DNA of 64,000 nt from Salinilacustrithrix sp003476595 (GCA_963972525.1 CAXAUZ010000001.1:1-64000), one strand, 5' to 3'; positions 16,602-25,726 are shown, numbered from the stretch's first letter. Notes: generated by a model not told the origin, from the sequence alone. Program-made: numbers and translations.

Positions 16602-18317
16602 ATGCACGACCTCGTCATCCGCAACGGCACCATCGTCGACGGCACCGGTGCCGACCGCTTCCACGGGGACGTGGCCGTCGACGACGGCATCATCACCGAG
16701 ATCTCGCGGGACGGCGGGTCGGTGGGCGCGGGCCGCCAGGAGCTCGACGCCGACGGCACCCTGGTCACCCCCGGCTGGGTCGACATCCACACCCACTACG
16801 ACGGTCAGGTCACCTGGGACCCGGAGATGGCCCCCTCGTCCTGGCACGGGGCGACGACCGTGGTCATGGGCAACTGCGGCGTCGGCTTCGCCCCGGCCCG
16901 ACCCGACGAGCGGGACTTCCTCATCGAGCTGATGGAGGCGGTCGAGGACATCCCGGGCACGGCGCTGCACGAGGGGATCGACTGGCAGTGGGAGAGCTTC
17001 GGCGAGTACCTCGACGCGCTCGAGGCCATGCCCCGCACGATCGATGTGGCCGCCCAGGTCCCCCATGCCGCCCTGCGCGCCTACGTCCTCGGCAAGGACG
17101 CCCACGATGCCGAGGTCTCCGCGGAGCACCTCCAGCAGATGGCCGACCTCACGGCGGAGGCCGTCCGGGCCGGCGCCCTCGGCTTCTCGACCAGCCGCAC
17201 GATCCTGCACACCTCCAAGCACGGCCTCATCCCGGGCACCACGGCCGTGCCCGACGAGCTGCTGGCCATCGGCCACGGCATCTCCCAGGGCGGCCCGGCG
17301 GTGTTCCAGTTCGTCTCCGACGGCCTCGGCACCGAGTCCGTCGAGCGCCAATGGATCCGCGACCTGGCCCGGCTGCCCGGCGTCACCGTCACCTACTCCC
17401 TCGCCCAGTCGCCCCGGGACCCCAACGCCTTCAAGGAGGCGCTCGACGAGGCCCAGGCGCTGCGCGAGCAGGGCCAGACCGTGGTGCCCCAGGTGCCGAG
17501 CCGACCCACGGGGATGCTCTTCGGCCTGCAGAGCAGCTTCCACCCGTTCATGGCGCACCCGACCTACCGGCCGCTGTGGGAGCTCTCCCTCGACGAGCGC
17601 GTCGCCCGGCTGCGGGACCCCGAGGTCCGGGCCCGGCTGCTGTCCGAGGAGCCCCGCACCCGCAACGCGTCGGCGCTGTACCTGGCCACCAACTGGGAGC
17701 AGATCTTCCGCCTCGGCACCGACTGCGACTACGAGCCCACGCCGGAATCCTCGGTGGCGGCCACCGCAGCACGGGAGGGCCGCAGCGAGCAGGAGGTCGT
17801 CCTCGACTGGCTGCTGGAGCAGGACGGCAAGAGCCTGCTGTTCAGCCCGCTCGGCTCCTACGTCGAGAAGAACCACGACGCGATCCGCTCGATGATCGAG
17901 CACCCGGCCTCGGCCGTCGGCCTGTCCGACGGCGGCGCCCACTGCGGCCTGATCTGCGACGCGTCGTTCCCGACCTACCTGCTGACCCACTGGACCCGCG
18001 ACCGCACCCGGGGCGACAAGCTCCCCCTCGAGCTGGTCGTCAACAAGCAGACCAAGGCCACCGCCGACGTCTACGGCCTGGGGGACCGTGGCGTCCTCCA
18101 GGTCGGCAAGCGGGCCGACGTCAACGTCATCGACCTCGACGCCCTCCACCTCCACGTGCCCCACATGATCTTCGACCTCCCGGCCGGAGGCCGACGGCTC
18201 GTGCAGCCCGTCGACGGCTACCGCTGGACGGTGCAGGCCGGCGAGATCACCTTCGTCGACGGCGAGGCCACCGGCGCGCGACCCGGCCGGGTGGTGCGGG
18301 GCCGACGGAACGGGTAG
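16602..18317 (+). CDS. N-acyl-D-amino-acid deacylase-like amidohydrolase
   Basis: 571 residues of the amidohydrolase superfamily, D-aminoacylase subgroup. Features: VIRNGTIVDGTGADRF beta-sandwich start, metal ligands VDIHTHYDGQ, GNCGVGFAP, a conserved Cys in that loop, HAALRAYVLG, and the distal SDGGAHCGLICD with the catalytic Asp region. Such enzymes hydrolyse N-acyl-D-amino acids or related cyclic amides; this large version is frequent in lipid-degrading actinobacteria and the true substrate is unknown. ATG 16602 follows AGGGGGA by 7 bases, a true ribosome binding site. Ten bases separate it from the next small gene. Confidence 0.83.
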   Translation: MHDLVIRNGTIVDGTGADRFHGDVAVDDGIITEISRDGGSVGAGRQELDADGTLVTPGWVDIHTHYDGQVTWDPEMAPSSWHGATTVVMGNCGVGFAPARPDERDFLIELMEAVEDIPGTALHEGIDWQWESFGEYLDALEAMPRTIDVAAQVPHAALRAYVLGKDAHDAEVSAEHLQQMADLTAEAVRAGALGFSTSRTILHTSKHGLIPGTTAVPDELLAIGHGISQGGPAVFQFVSDGLGTESVERQWIRDLARLPGVTVTYSLAQSPRDPNAFKEALDEAQALREQGQTVVPQVPSRPTGMLFGLQSSFHPFMAHPTYRPLWELSLDERVARLRDPEVRARLLSEEPRTRNASALYLATNWEQIFRLGTDCDYEPTPESSVAATAAREGRSEQEVVLDWLLEQDGKSLLFSPLGSYVEKNHDAIRSMIEHPASAVGLSDGGAHCGLICDASFPTYLLTHWTRDRTRGDKLPLELVVNKQTKATADVYGLGDRGVLQVGKRADVNVIDLDALHLHVPHMIFDLPAGGRRLVQPVDGYRWTVQAGEITFVDGEATGARPGRVVRGRRNG

Positions 18318-18326
18318 GGCACGGGC

Positions 18327-18731
18327 ATGGCTGACCCCCAGGCTCCCGACCACGAGGATGACGACATGGACCCCGTCCCCGGAGCACCCTCCGACAACAC
18401 CACCGCCGTCGCCGAGATCGAGGATCTCCGCGAGCAGGGGTACGGGGCCGACTTCGTCGTCGGCGAGGGCGGCGTGGTGCGCTGCACCCAGTGCCGCCAC
18501 GAGGAGCGGCCCGAGGACGTCGAGGTCGACGTGTTCCGCCGCATGGAGGGCGCATCCGACCCGGATGACATGTCGGCGATCCTGGCCATGACGTGCCGGG
18601 AGTGCGGCACCAAGGGCATCGCCATGGTCGGGTACGGCCCCCGCGCCTCGGCCGACGAGGGGGACCTGCTGCTCGCCGTCGACACCCCCGAGGACGAGGG
18701 CACCGACGCCTCCGTCGACAACCCGGCCTGA
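18327..18731 (+). CDS. Acidic protein with a central zinc knuckle, unknown function
   Basis: 134 residues, very acidic at both ends. The middle carries VRCTQCRHEERPEDVEV and MTCRECGTKGIAMVGYGP, that is, two CxxC pairs about 40 residues apart, likely binding one zinc. It follows the amidohydrolase by 10 bases and is probably cotranscribed. No family recognised. It converges with the endonuclease/phosphatase gene. Confidence 0.68.
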   Translation: MADPQAPDHEDDDMDPVPGAPSDNTTAVAEIEDLREQGYGADFVVGEGGVVRCTQCRHEERPEDVEVDVFRRMEGASDPDDMSAILAMTCRECGTKGIAMVGYGPRASADEGDLLLAVDTPEDEGTDASVDNPA

Positions 18732-18738
18732 GCGGCGC

Positions 18739-19479
18739 CTACGCCCGAGGCACCACCGTCACCGTGACGGGCAGGTGGTCCGACAGCGCGGCGTAGCGCT
18801 CGAAGCCGGGTTCGGCTGCGTCCGGCACGGCCACGTCGACGACCTCGAGCCCTCCGCCGATGAGGGCGTAGTCGAGCCGCTGGTCCGGGGGCCGATCCCG
18901 GCGCGTGCTCGACCAGTTGGTCGGCCCCTGCTCGTCCGGGTGCAGCTCGCCCCACGCGTCGCGGAGGCCGTGGGCGGCGAACGCGGCCAGGACCTCCGAG
19001 CCGGGGTGGGTGTTCAGGTCGCCGACGACGCAGCCGCGCCCGACCGGGGCTGGCCCGGCACCGAGCAGCCCGACCGCCAGCTCAGCCTGGCGTGCCCGCT
19101 CGGCGTCGCCGACCCCGGCGCCGAGGTGGACCGCCACGACGACCAGCGGGCCGTCGGCGCCCACCACCGTGGCCCGCACCGCGATCCGACGCCGCCACGA
19201 CCAGACCCGGTACGGATGGGCGAGGTGGACGGTGGCGACGTCCTCCGCCGGCGACGGCGACAGGAGCGCCAGACCCTCGGCCGGCGCCACGAGCGGCCAG
19301 TGCTTGCACCGCCACACCAGCGACCACCCGAGCCGGGTCGCCAGCCAGCGGGCCTGGGCCCGCTGGACCTCCTGCAGCGCCACGAGGTCGGGGAGGGAAT
19401 CGGCGATGACGGTGGCCAGGGACTCGAGGTCGGGCCGCGCCCGGCCCTGCACGTTCCACGTCAGGATCCGGGTCGCCAT
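18739..19479 (-). CDS. Endonuclease/exonuclease/phosphatase (EEP) family protein
   Basis: 246 residues with the DNase I-like fold. Visible catalytic elements: ILTWNVQG, VALQEVQ (metal Glu), VVAVHLGAG, VVGDLNTHPGSE (catalytic Asp/Asn), DQRLDYALIGG and the terminal LSDHLPVTV with the general base His. May hydrolyse nucleic-acid or sugar/lipid phosphodiesters; substrate not predictable, no signal peptide. ATG 19479 is 6 bases after CACGAT, so a leaderless start is chosen over the GTG at 19497. Confidence 0.82.
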   Translation of the reverse strand: MATRILTWNVQGRARPDLESLATVIADSLPDLVALQEVQRAQARWLATRLGWSLVWRCKHWPLVAPAEGLALLSPSPAEDVATVHLAHPYRVWSWRRRIAVRATVVGADGPLVVVAVHLGAGVGDAERARQAELAVGLLGAGPAPVGRGCVVGDLNTHPGSEVLAAFAAHGLRDAWGELHPDEQGPTNWSSTRRDRPPDQRLDYALIGGGLEVVDVAVPDAAEPGFERYAALSDHLPVTVTVVPRA

Positions 19480-19516
19480 GGGCCCATCGTGCCCCACCGC
19501 GAGCGGCCCCGGAACG

Positions 19517-19536
19517 ACTTGACCGGCGGGTCAAGT
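19517..19536. promoter_or_regulatory. Palindromic operator before the acyl-CoA dehydrogenase
   Basis: Perfect inverted repeat ACTTGACC-GGCG-GGTCAAGT in the 67-base gap between divergent genes, ending 10 bases before ATG 19547 and overlapping a candidate AAGTTT -10 (19533-19538). Its 8-base arms with a 4-base spacer look like a TetR- or GntR-type fatty-acid regulator site. The regulator is not identified. Confidence 0.55.
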
Positions 19537-19546
19537 TTGTGGCTCC

Positions 19547-20887
19547 ATGTTGGCCATGACGGACACTGCACCGCGCACCGCTGATCGATCCGAGACCGAG
19601 ATCATCGCCGAGCTGGACGAGTGGCTCAACGAGAACTGGGACCCGGACATCACGGTCGAGGAGTGGTGGAACCGCCTGGGCCTGTCCGGCTGGGGCGCCC
19701 CCATGTGGCCCGAGGAGTGGTATGGCAAGGACCTCAACCGCTCCGAGGCCGTGGCCGTGCAGAACCGCATCGGCGAGTTCGGCGCCCTCCCCGCCCCCGG
19801 CGGCCTCGGCCTGCTCCTGGCCGGTCCGACGATCATCGACCACGGCTCCGACGAGCACAAGCGCACCCTGGTGAAGGACATCATCACCGGGCAGAAGGCC
19901 TGGTGCCAGCTCTTCTCCGAGCCCGGCGCCGGCTCCGACCTCGCCGGCATCAACGCCCGGGCGATCAAGGACGGCGAGGAGTGGATCGTCAACGGCCAGA
20001 AGGTCTGGACCTCCGGCGGCCACATCGCCGACATGGGCATGCTCATCGCCCGCACCGACCCCGAGCAGCCCAAGCACCAGGGCATCACCTACTTCGCCGT
20101 GGACATGCACCAGGACGGCATGGACGTCCGCCCGCTCAAGGAGATGACGGGCCGGGCCATGTTCAACGAGGTCTTCATGTCCGACATCCGCGTGCCCGAC
20201 GAGTGGGTCATCGGCGGCCTCAACAACGGCTGGCGCGTCGCCAACACCACGCTCATGTACGAGCGCTCCGGCCTGGGTGCCGGTGGCGGCTCGGCCGCCG
20301 CCTCCCTCGCCTCGCCCGGCACCGTCGCCGGCGACCTCGCCAAGCGCGTCGGCGACTTCGTGCGCAACCCCGACCAGCGCCGCTCCACCGGCGGTGGCGC
20401 CACCGCCGGTCGCGGCGGGGCCAAGGGCCTGATCGAGATGGCCAAGGCCGCCGGCAAGGTCGACGACGGCCCCATCCGCCAGGACCTCATGCGCCTGCAC
20501 ACGCTGCACGAGATCGCCCGCATGAACAACCTGCGGGCCAAGGCGGCCCGGGCGGCCAAGAAGGACATCCCCGGCCTGCCGAACATCATGAAGCTGTCGA
20601 TGTCGGAGATCCTGCGGGTCAACCGCGAGACGGGCATGAAGATCCTCGGCCCCATGGCCACGCTGCACGCCTACGACGGGGAGAGCCGCAAGAAGCTCGA
20701 CGCCGCCACCGGCAACCCGTTCCTCGGCATGATCACCGAGTCCGCCCTGTTCTCCCCCGGCCCCGCCATCTACGGCGGCACCGACCAGATCCAGAAGAAC
20801 ATCATCGGCGAGCGCGTCCTCGGCCTCCCCAAGGAGCCCAACCAGGACAAGGTCCTCCCCTTCAAGGACCTCCCCAAGAACGGGTGA
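19547..20887 (+). CDS. Acyl-CoA dehydrogenase family flavoprotein
   Basis: 446 residues. FAD/substrate segments CQLFSEPGAGSDLAGINARA and GQKVWTSGGHIADMGMLIAR, then VPDEWVIGGLNNGWRVA, with the C-terminal helical bundle ending in YGGTDQIQKNIIGERVLGLP. That ending is the usual position of the catalytic Glu region; the GTDQIQ variant is common in longer actinobacterial enzymes. An insertion rich in Gly/Ala (about residues 240-300) separates the halves, typical of steroid/long-chain FadE types. Possible start ATG 19547 or 19556. It is preceded by a perfect palindrome. Confidence 0.9.
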   Translation: MLAMTDTAPRTADRSETEIIAELDEWLNENWDPDITVEEWWNRLGLSGWGAPMWPEEWYGKDLNRSEAVAVQNRIGEFGALPAPGGLGLLLAGPTIIDHGSDEHKRTLVKDIITGQKAWCQLFSEPGAGSDLAGINARAIKDGEEWIVNGQKVWTSGGHIADMGMLIARTDPEQPKHQGITYFAVDMHQDGMDVRPLKEMTGRAMFNEVFMSDIRVPDEWVIGGLNNGWRVANTTLMYERSGLGAGGGSAAASLASPGTVAGDLAKRVGDFVRNPDQRRSTGGGATAGRGGAKGLIEMAKAAGKVDDGPIRQDLMRLHTLHEIARMNNLRAKAARAAKKDIPGLPNIMKLSMSEILRVNRETGMKILGPMATLHAYDGESRKKLDAATGNPFLGMITESALFSPGPAIYGGTDQIQKNIIGERVLGLPKEPNQDKVLPFKDLPKNG

Positions 20888-20919
20888 ACCCGTCGGTCGG
20901 AGAGCGACCTCGAGTTCCT

Positions 20920-20948
20920 GGAGTTGTTCGGCTGCGCCTCACAACTCC
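20920..20948. terminator. Hairpin between convergent genes
   Basis: GGAGTTGT (20920-20927) pairs perfectly with ACAACTCC (20941-20948) around a 13-base loop. It lies in the 76-base gap between the acyl-CoA dehydrogenase and the oppositely directed small gene, so it can end both transcripts. Confidence 0.65.
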
Positions 20949-20963
20949 CCAGTGACGAGGCGG

Positions 20964-21347
20964 CTACTGGAGCTCGATGCTCCAGTGGCCGTCGGGCCGG
21001 CGGAGCAGGGCGGTGCGCCACGGCCCCTCCCCCAGGTCCAGGGCGGACAGCACCCACACGTCCTTGCCCTTGGCCGCAGCCGCCCCGGCGGCCGTCGCCA
21101 GGAAGGCGTGGTGCCCGCCCTTGGTGCCCCCGGGCGCGCACAGCACCGCGGCCGTGCCCCGGTACTCCTCGAAGCGCTCCTGCTGGGACTCCGGCAACGA
21201 CCACTTGAGCGACGCGTCGGCCAGCACGACCGTGTCGTCGACCAGCTCGCGGGCGGCGGCGACCACCTCGTCGAGCTGGTCCAGGTCGGGTTCGGCCCGA
21301 CGCCACCCCGCGGCGAGGCCGGCGTCGACGAGCAGGATCTTGCTCAT
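20964..21347 (-). CDS. Hypothetical protein, faint PIN/NYN-like resemblance
   Basis: 127 residues. Begins MSKILLVDAG, a buried strand ending in Asp, then a helix, a second strand TVVLADASLKW with another Asp, and a Gly-rich stretch APGGTKGGHHAFLATAAG with a third strand DVWVLSALDL. The Asp-tipped strand order recalls PIN/NYN nucleases, but the match is weak. Its ATG overlaps the stop of the LLM oxidoreductase (ATGA), so it is cotranslated with it. Confidence 0.6.
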   Translation of the reverse strand: MSKILLVDAGLAAGWRRAEPDLDQLDEVVAAARELVDDTVVLADASLKWSLPESQQERFEEYRGTAAVLCAPGGTKGGHHAFLATAAGAAAAKGKDVWVLSALDLGEGPWRTALLRRPDGHWSIELQ

Positions 21348-22261
21348 CGGGGGGCGAGCGCCTCGAGTGCCTCGCGGTCGGGCTCGCCCATGCGCGCCGA
21401 CGGCTTGAGCGGCTGCAGGCACACGTGGGTGGCGCCGGCGTCGACGTGCTCGGCGACGCGCGCCTCGATCTCCTCCGCGGTGCCCCACGGAACGAGGGCG
21501 TCGATGAGGCGATCGGAGCCGCCGTCGGCCAGATCGCTCTCGTCGAAGCCGAGGCGGAACCAGTTCTTGAAGTAGTTCGGCAGGCCGATGTACACGCCGA
21601 GCGCGGCGCGCGCCGTGGCCCGGGCCTCGGCCGCGTCGGTGCACAGCACCACCTTCTGCTCCACGCAGAGCATCTTGTCGTCGCCGAGGACGGCCTTGGC
21701 CTGGGCGGTGTGCTCGGGGGTGGTCCAGTAGGGGTGGGCGCGGTCGGCCGCGCTGGCCGCCAGCTCCAGCATCTTGGGGCCGAGCGCAGCGATCACGGTC
21801 TTGGGCGGCACGGCGGGCGCGGGCGCCATGTACATCGAGTCGGCCATGCCCTGGAGGTGCTCGCGCATCGAGGTGAGCGGCTTGGAGTAGTCGAGCTTGC
21901 GCACCCCGGCCACGATCGGGGCGTGGGACACGCCGGCGCCGAGCAGGAAGCGTCCGCCGGACTGCTCGGCCAGGGTCAGCTGCGCCTGGCGCATCGAACC
22001 CGGGTGGCGGTTGAAGATGTTGGCGATGCCGGTGGCGATGGCCAGCGTCGAGGTGTTCGACAGCAGGTGCGCGGCGTGGGCGAAGGGGTCGCGACCGAGG
22101 GTCTCGGGGATCCACAGGGCGCCGTAGCCGAGCGACTCGAGCCACTGGGCGAACTCGACGGCTGCCTCCGCCGTCATCGCATCGGTGGGCCACCAGATGC
22201 CTCGCGGACCGATGCGATCCTCGATGGGTGTGCTGGCGTCTGCGGTCTCCGTGGGGCTCAT
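21344..22261 (-). CDS. LLM-class F420-dependent oxidoreductase
   Basis: 305 residues of the luciferase-like monooxygenase TIM-barrel family. Characteristic segments: EFAQWLESLGYGALWIPET, LAIATGIANIFNRHPGSM, LTLAEQSGGRFLLGAGVSH and PVIAALGPKMLELAA-like PPKTVIAALGPKMLELAA. The actinobacterial members with a TGIAN strand use coenzyme F420 rather than FMN; that is a family inference. Substrate unknown. Cotranslated with the small downstream gene. ATG 22261. Confidence 0.87.
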   Translation of the reverse strand: MSPTETADASTPIEDRIGPRGIWWPTDAMTAEAAVEFAQWLESLGYGALWIPETLGRDPFAHAAHLLSNTSTLAIATGIANIFNRHPGSMRQAQLTLAEQSGGRFLLGAGVSHAPIVAGVRKLDYSKPLTSMREHLQGMADSMYMAPAPAVPPKTVIAALGPKMLELAASAADRAHPYWTTPEHTAQAKAVLGDDKMLCVEQKVVLCTDAAEARATARAALGVYIGLPNYFKNWFRLGFDESDLADGGSDRLIDALVPWGTAEEIEARVAEHVDAGATHVCLQPLKPSARMGEPDREALEALAPR

Positions 22262-22368
22262 AGGGCGGCCATCCTGCCACCGGCGCAGGGGCCCGGCGTG
22301 CCTCTCGGTCGGGACGCGCCGGTGCGCTAGCGTCGTCGGACCACGCCGTCGAGCCACAGGGGAAGACC

Positions 22369-22956
22369 GTGTTCCGAGCGTTGCTGCTCGCGCCGCCCGG
22401 CGCAGGCAAGGGCACCCAGGGGCAGCGCCTCGCGGACCGCCACGGCGTCCCCCACCTCGCCACCGGGGACCTCCTGCGGGACCACGTCGCCCGGGGCACC
22501 GACCTCGGCAAGCAGGCCAGGTCCCACATGGACGCCGGCCGCCTCGTGCCCGACGACCTCGTCATCGACATGGTGCTGCGCAAGATCGGCGGCGACGGCA
22601 CCGGCGAGATCCTCGAGGGCTTCCTCCTCGACGGCTTCCCCCGCACCCTGAACCAGGCCCGCTTCGCCTACGAGTGGGGGCTGCAGTTCAAGCGCACCTT
22701 CCACGCGGTGATCATGCTCGAGGTGCCCGAGGACGAGCTCGTCCGCCGCCTCGTGCAGCGGGGCGAGGAGCAGGGGCGCAGCGACGACACCGAAGACGTC
22801 ATCCGGGAGCGCCTGGCCGTCTACGAGGACAACACCGCTCCGCTCGTCGACTTCTACGAGTCCCGGGGCATCCTCGTCCGGGTCGACGGCACCGGCACGG
22901 TCGACGAGGTCACCGAGCGGATCGAGGCCGGCCTGGAACCGATGGTGCCGGCGTGA
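22369..22956 (+). CDS. adk: Adenylate kinase (short-LID form)
   Basis: 195 residues. P-loop APPGAGKGTQG, AMP-binding LATGDLLRDHV and GFLLDGFPRTLNQA, and the LID entry VRRLVQRGEEQGRSDDTEDV, where the short LID lacks zinc cysteines. Catalyses ATP + AMP = 2 ADP. GTG 22369 is preceded by AGGGGA; TAGCGT around 22328 may be its -10. Here it is away from ribosomal-protein genes, so it may be a second copy or a relocated one. GTGA overlap with the downstream membrane gene. Confidence 0.93.
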   Translation: MFRALLLAPPGAGKGTQGQRLADRHGVPHLATGDLLRDHVARGTDLGKQARSHMDAGRLVPDDLVIDMVLRKIGGDGTGEILEGFLLDGFPRTLNQARFAYEWGLQFKRTFHAVIMLEVPEDELVRRLVQRGEEQGRSDDTEDVIRERLAVYEDNTAPLVDFYESRGILVRVDGTGTVDEVTERIEAGLEPMVPA

Positions 22957-23342
22957 ACCGCCAGCGCCTGGCGGGCGTCCAGCGCGCCCTCGCTGCGGTC
23001 ATGGCCGTCCTCGTCCTCGTACTGGCCCTCATGGCCGGGCGCTCGCAGCGGCTCTTCGGGACCTGGGACATCGTGGTGCACGGCTACGTCGGCAACGGCC
23101 TCTTCGTGCTCGCCGTCGCCAACCTGGCCCTCGCCATCTACCGGCGACCCTCGACCTCGCAGCTCACCGTCGCCGCCCTCATCGGCATGCTCACCTTCGC
23201 CCAGGTCGGCCTCGGCTACGTCGGGCGCGAGCAGCTCGAGGCTGCGGCCTGGCACGTCCCCAACGGGGTGCTCCTCATGGCCCTCAGCACCTACCAGTGG
23301 GCGACCCTGCAGGCCCGCCCCGCGGCCTCAGCAGCCACCTGA
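22953..23342 (+). CDS. Four-helix membrane protein of unknown function
   Basis: 129 residues with four predicted membrane segments: AVMAVLVLVLALMAG, VGNGLFVLAVANLALAIY, LTVAALIGMLTFAQVGLGYV and PNGVLLMALSTYQW. Two histidines near helix ends (VVHGYVGN, AWHVPNG) recall small haem-A-synthase-like or cytochrome b-type bundles, but no family is assigned. GTG 22953 overlaps the adk stop. Its end overlaps the tail of the convergent phosphatase gene by 15 bases. Confidence 0.72.
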   Translation: MNRQRLAGVQRALAAVMAVLVLVLALMAGRSQRLFGTWDIVVHGYVGNGLFVLAVANLALAIYRRPSTSQLTVAALIGMLTFAQVGLGYVGREQLEAAAWHVPNGVLLMALSTYQWATLQARPAASAAT

Positions 23343-25568
23343 GCTCCGACCCTCGAAGCGCACCACGAGGACGGCGAGATCGTCGGTCTGTTCCTCGGCC
23401 GGCACGAGCGCCTCGACCAGCGCGTCGCTGAGCTCCTCGGGATCGAGGTCGATCAGCTCCTCCGCCACCGCCCCGAGGCGGCGGAAGCCCTGGTCCAGGG
23501 ACTCGGTGCGGCGCTCGACGAGGCCATCGGTGTAGAGCACCACGACGTCGCCGGTGGCGAGCATCCGGCGGTGCACGGGCGCGACCGCATCGGCGGCGAC
23601 GCCGAGCGGAGGCAGGCAGGGCTCGTCGAGCAGCTCACGCCCGCCGGCGCCGACGACGAGCGGTGGCGGGTGCCCGGCCCGGGACCACACCAGCTCGCCG
23701 GTGCCGAGGTCGAGGACGACGCACACCACCGTCGTGCAGAACGCATCGGGGATCGTCAGCACCTGCTGGTTGATCGCCTGGAGGATCAGACCGGGGTCCG
23801 CGGTGAAGCGGACGATGGTCTGGAAGGCCGTGCGCAGCCGGCCCATGGCGGCGGCGGCGACCATGCCGTGGCCGACCACGTCGCCGACCACGAGCAGGAC
23901 GCGGTCACCGTCGAGGAGCAGGGCGTCGTACCAGTCTCCGCCCACCGTCGCACCGTGCGTGGCCGGCCGGTAGCGGGCGGCCACGGTGGCCCCCGCCACG
24001 GCCGGCAGGGCATCGGGCAGCGCGGCCCGCTGGAACGCCACCGCGGTCTCGTGCTCGGCGTCGTAGCGACGCCCGCGCGCCAGGGCCCGGGCGGCCAGCA
24101 CGCCGACGGTCTGCAGCAGGGCCTGCTCGTCGTCGCCGAAGATGTGCAGCCGGGGGTAGGACACGGCCAGCACGCCGCTGACGTCCTCGGCGAGCAGGGG
24201 CAGGACGGCGAGGGCCTGGCCGTCGCCGGCGAGCTCGGTGGCCACCTCGTCGCCCTTCCACCCGAGCGGGGACGACAGCCACGCGGGCTCGCGCCGAGCG
24301 AGGGTGCCCTCCACCACCGATCCGACGACGGGCACCGGGAGCAGCCGGGTCTCGACGGCGCGCCCCTCGTCCTCGCCCTCCTCGCCACCCTGCTCGCCGT
24401 CCGGCTCGCGCTCGATGACGGCGAGCCGCCCGGCCCGGTCCATGGTGGCCACGACGGCCGAGCGCGCGTCGACGGCCGCGGGCAGGTGGTCGACGAGCGC
24501 GGCGGCGACGTCGCTGCCGCTCAGGGCGCGGGCGAGGCGACCGGCGACGACCTGGACCGCTCGGCTGCGCTCCTCGTTGGTGGCGAGCAGGGCGTTGGCC
24601 CCACCGAGGCGGCGCTGGTGGCGCTCGGTCACGATGACGAGCGCAGCCATGGCGAGGATCGCGACGAGGCCGCCGGCGGCCACGAGCCACGCCAGGGCGA
24701 GGTCGGGTCCGCTGCCCGGTCCGACCAGCACCTGCCACGACCCGGACGGCACGTCGACATCGGCGACCGTCGCCTCCTCCGGGTCCCGCAGCTCGTCACC
24801 GGTGATGAGGGCCTGACCGTCGACCAGCGCGATGGGCGCACCCGACACCGCCGCGGTGCGGATCGACTCCTGCAGGCGCGACACGGGGATGCCGGTGGCC
24901 ACGAACCCCCGGACCTCGTCGTCGCCGTCCAGGAGCGGCCGCACGACCGCGACGACCGGCCCCACCTCGCCGGGCACGTCGACCACCCCGCCCACCGCCG
25001 CGGCACGCGTCCGCTGGGCTGCCTCGAGCACGGCCCGACGGGTCGGGTCGGCCCCGAAGTCGAACCCGACCGCCGCGCCTTCGGCCACGTCGGGCTGGAC
25101 GCTCAGCACCGGGTGGTGCACCGGCGTCGAGGGGGCCGGCACGAGCCGGCCCCGGTCGTCGAGGACCGTGATGTCGGCGCCGATCCGATCCTCGAGCTCG
25201 GCCCGCTCGTCGGCGGTGACGACGTCGATGAGGGCGAGCTGGCGCACCTCCTCGCCGCTCAGCGGATCGCTGGCGAAGGAGCGGAAGACCTCGACGTCGA
25301 GCTCGCCGTCGGGTCCGACGACGGCTGCCGCGCCGCCCAGGCCGGCTGCGACCTGGCGCACGTCGATCTCGAGCAGCGCCGCCGCGCTGCTCGCCGCTCG
25401 CCGCGCCCGGTCCTCGACCGCCTCGACGGCGCGAGCCCGGGCCAGCACGACGCCAGCGGCGGTCCCCAGGACCAGCACGACCAGGGCGAGGGAGAACAGC
25501 CAGGTCTGCGCCCGGCGCGGGGGCCGCCCGGGTGCCGTCGACGCTCGATCGCTCCCCGACCCTGCCAC
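23328..25568 (-). CDS. Membrane CHASE-GAF-SpoIIE (PP2C) phosphatase
   Basis: 746 residues. Order: short cytosolic N-terminus; TM1 (LFSLALVVLVLGTAAGVV, about 25-45); extracellular CHASE-like domain with the DPTRRAVLEAAQRTR signature; TM2 (LVAAGGLVAILAMAALVIV, about 305-325); GAF domain (about 345-500); C-terminal SpoIIE/PP2C phosphatase with metal aspartates in VGGDWYDALLL, VVGDVVGHG, VVLYTDGLVE and QTDDLAVLVV. Likely dephosphorylates an anti-sigma-factor antagonist in response to an external ligand. GTG 25568 lies 7 bases after TACCGT and is chosen over the upstream 25634. No anti-sigma or antagonist gene is adjacent. Confidence 0.88.
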   Translation of the reverse strand: MAGSGSDRASTAPGRPPRRAQTWLFSLALVVLVLGTAAGVVLARARAVEAVEDRARRAASSAAALLEIDVRQVAAGLGGAAAVVGPDGELDVEVFRSFASDPLSGEEVRQLALIDVVTADERAELEDRIGADITVLDDRGRLVPAPSTPVHHPVLSVQPDVAEGAAVGFDFGADPTRRAVLEAAQRTRAAAVGGVVDVPGEVGPVVAVVRPLLDGDDEVRGFVATGIPVSRLQESIRTAAVSGAPIALVDGQALITGDELRDPEEATVADVDVPSGSWQVLVGPGSGPDLALAWLVAAGGLVAILAMAALVIVTERHQRRLGGANALLATNEERSRAVQVVAGRLARALSGSDVAAALVDHLPAAVDARSAVVATMDRAGRLAVIEREPDGEQGGEEGEDEGRAVETRLLPVPVVGSVVEGTLARREPAWLSSPLGWKGDEVATELAGDGQALAVLPLLAEDVSGVLAVSYPRLHIFGDDEQALLQTVGVLAARALARGRRYDAEHETAVAFQRAALPDALPAVAGATVAARYRPATHGATVGGDWYDALLLDGDRVLLVVGDVVGHGMVAAAAMGRLRTAFQTIVRFTADPGLILQAINQQVLTIPDAFCTTVVCVVLDLGTGELVWSRAGHPPPLVVGAGGRELLDEPCLPPLGVAADAVAPVHRRMLATGDVVVLYTDGLVERRTESLDQGFRRLGAVAEELIDLDPEELSDALVEALVPAEEQTDDLAVLVVRFEGRSSGGC

Positions 25569-25632
25569 CGCTCGCACGGTAGTCGTGCCGCGACGCAGCG
25601 AGCGGAGCCGCCACCTCCGGTGCGACACCAGC

Positions 25633-25688
25633 ACTGCCAGAACGGTTCAACCGAACTGCCAGGACGGGCCAAGCGGAACTGGCAGTTC
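25633..25688. repeat. Tandem ACTGCCAG repeats with embedded hairpin
   Basis: ACTGCCAG at 25633 and 25655, and ACTGGCAG at 25678, recur at 22- and 23-base spacing with similar intervening sequence. GAACTGCCAG (25653-25662) also pairs perfectly with CTGGCAGTTC (25679-25688). The block lies between the rpf-like stop and the phosphatase start, so it may terminate the first and/or act as an operator for the second. Confidence 0.5.
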
Positions 25689-25726
25689 TCCTGTCGCGCG
25701 TGTCGGTCAGCGAGGACCGGGGAGGG

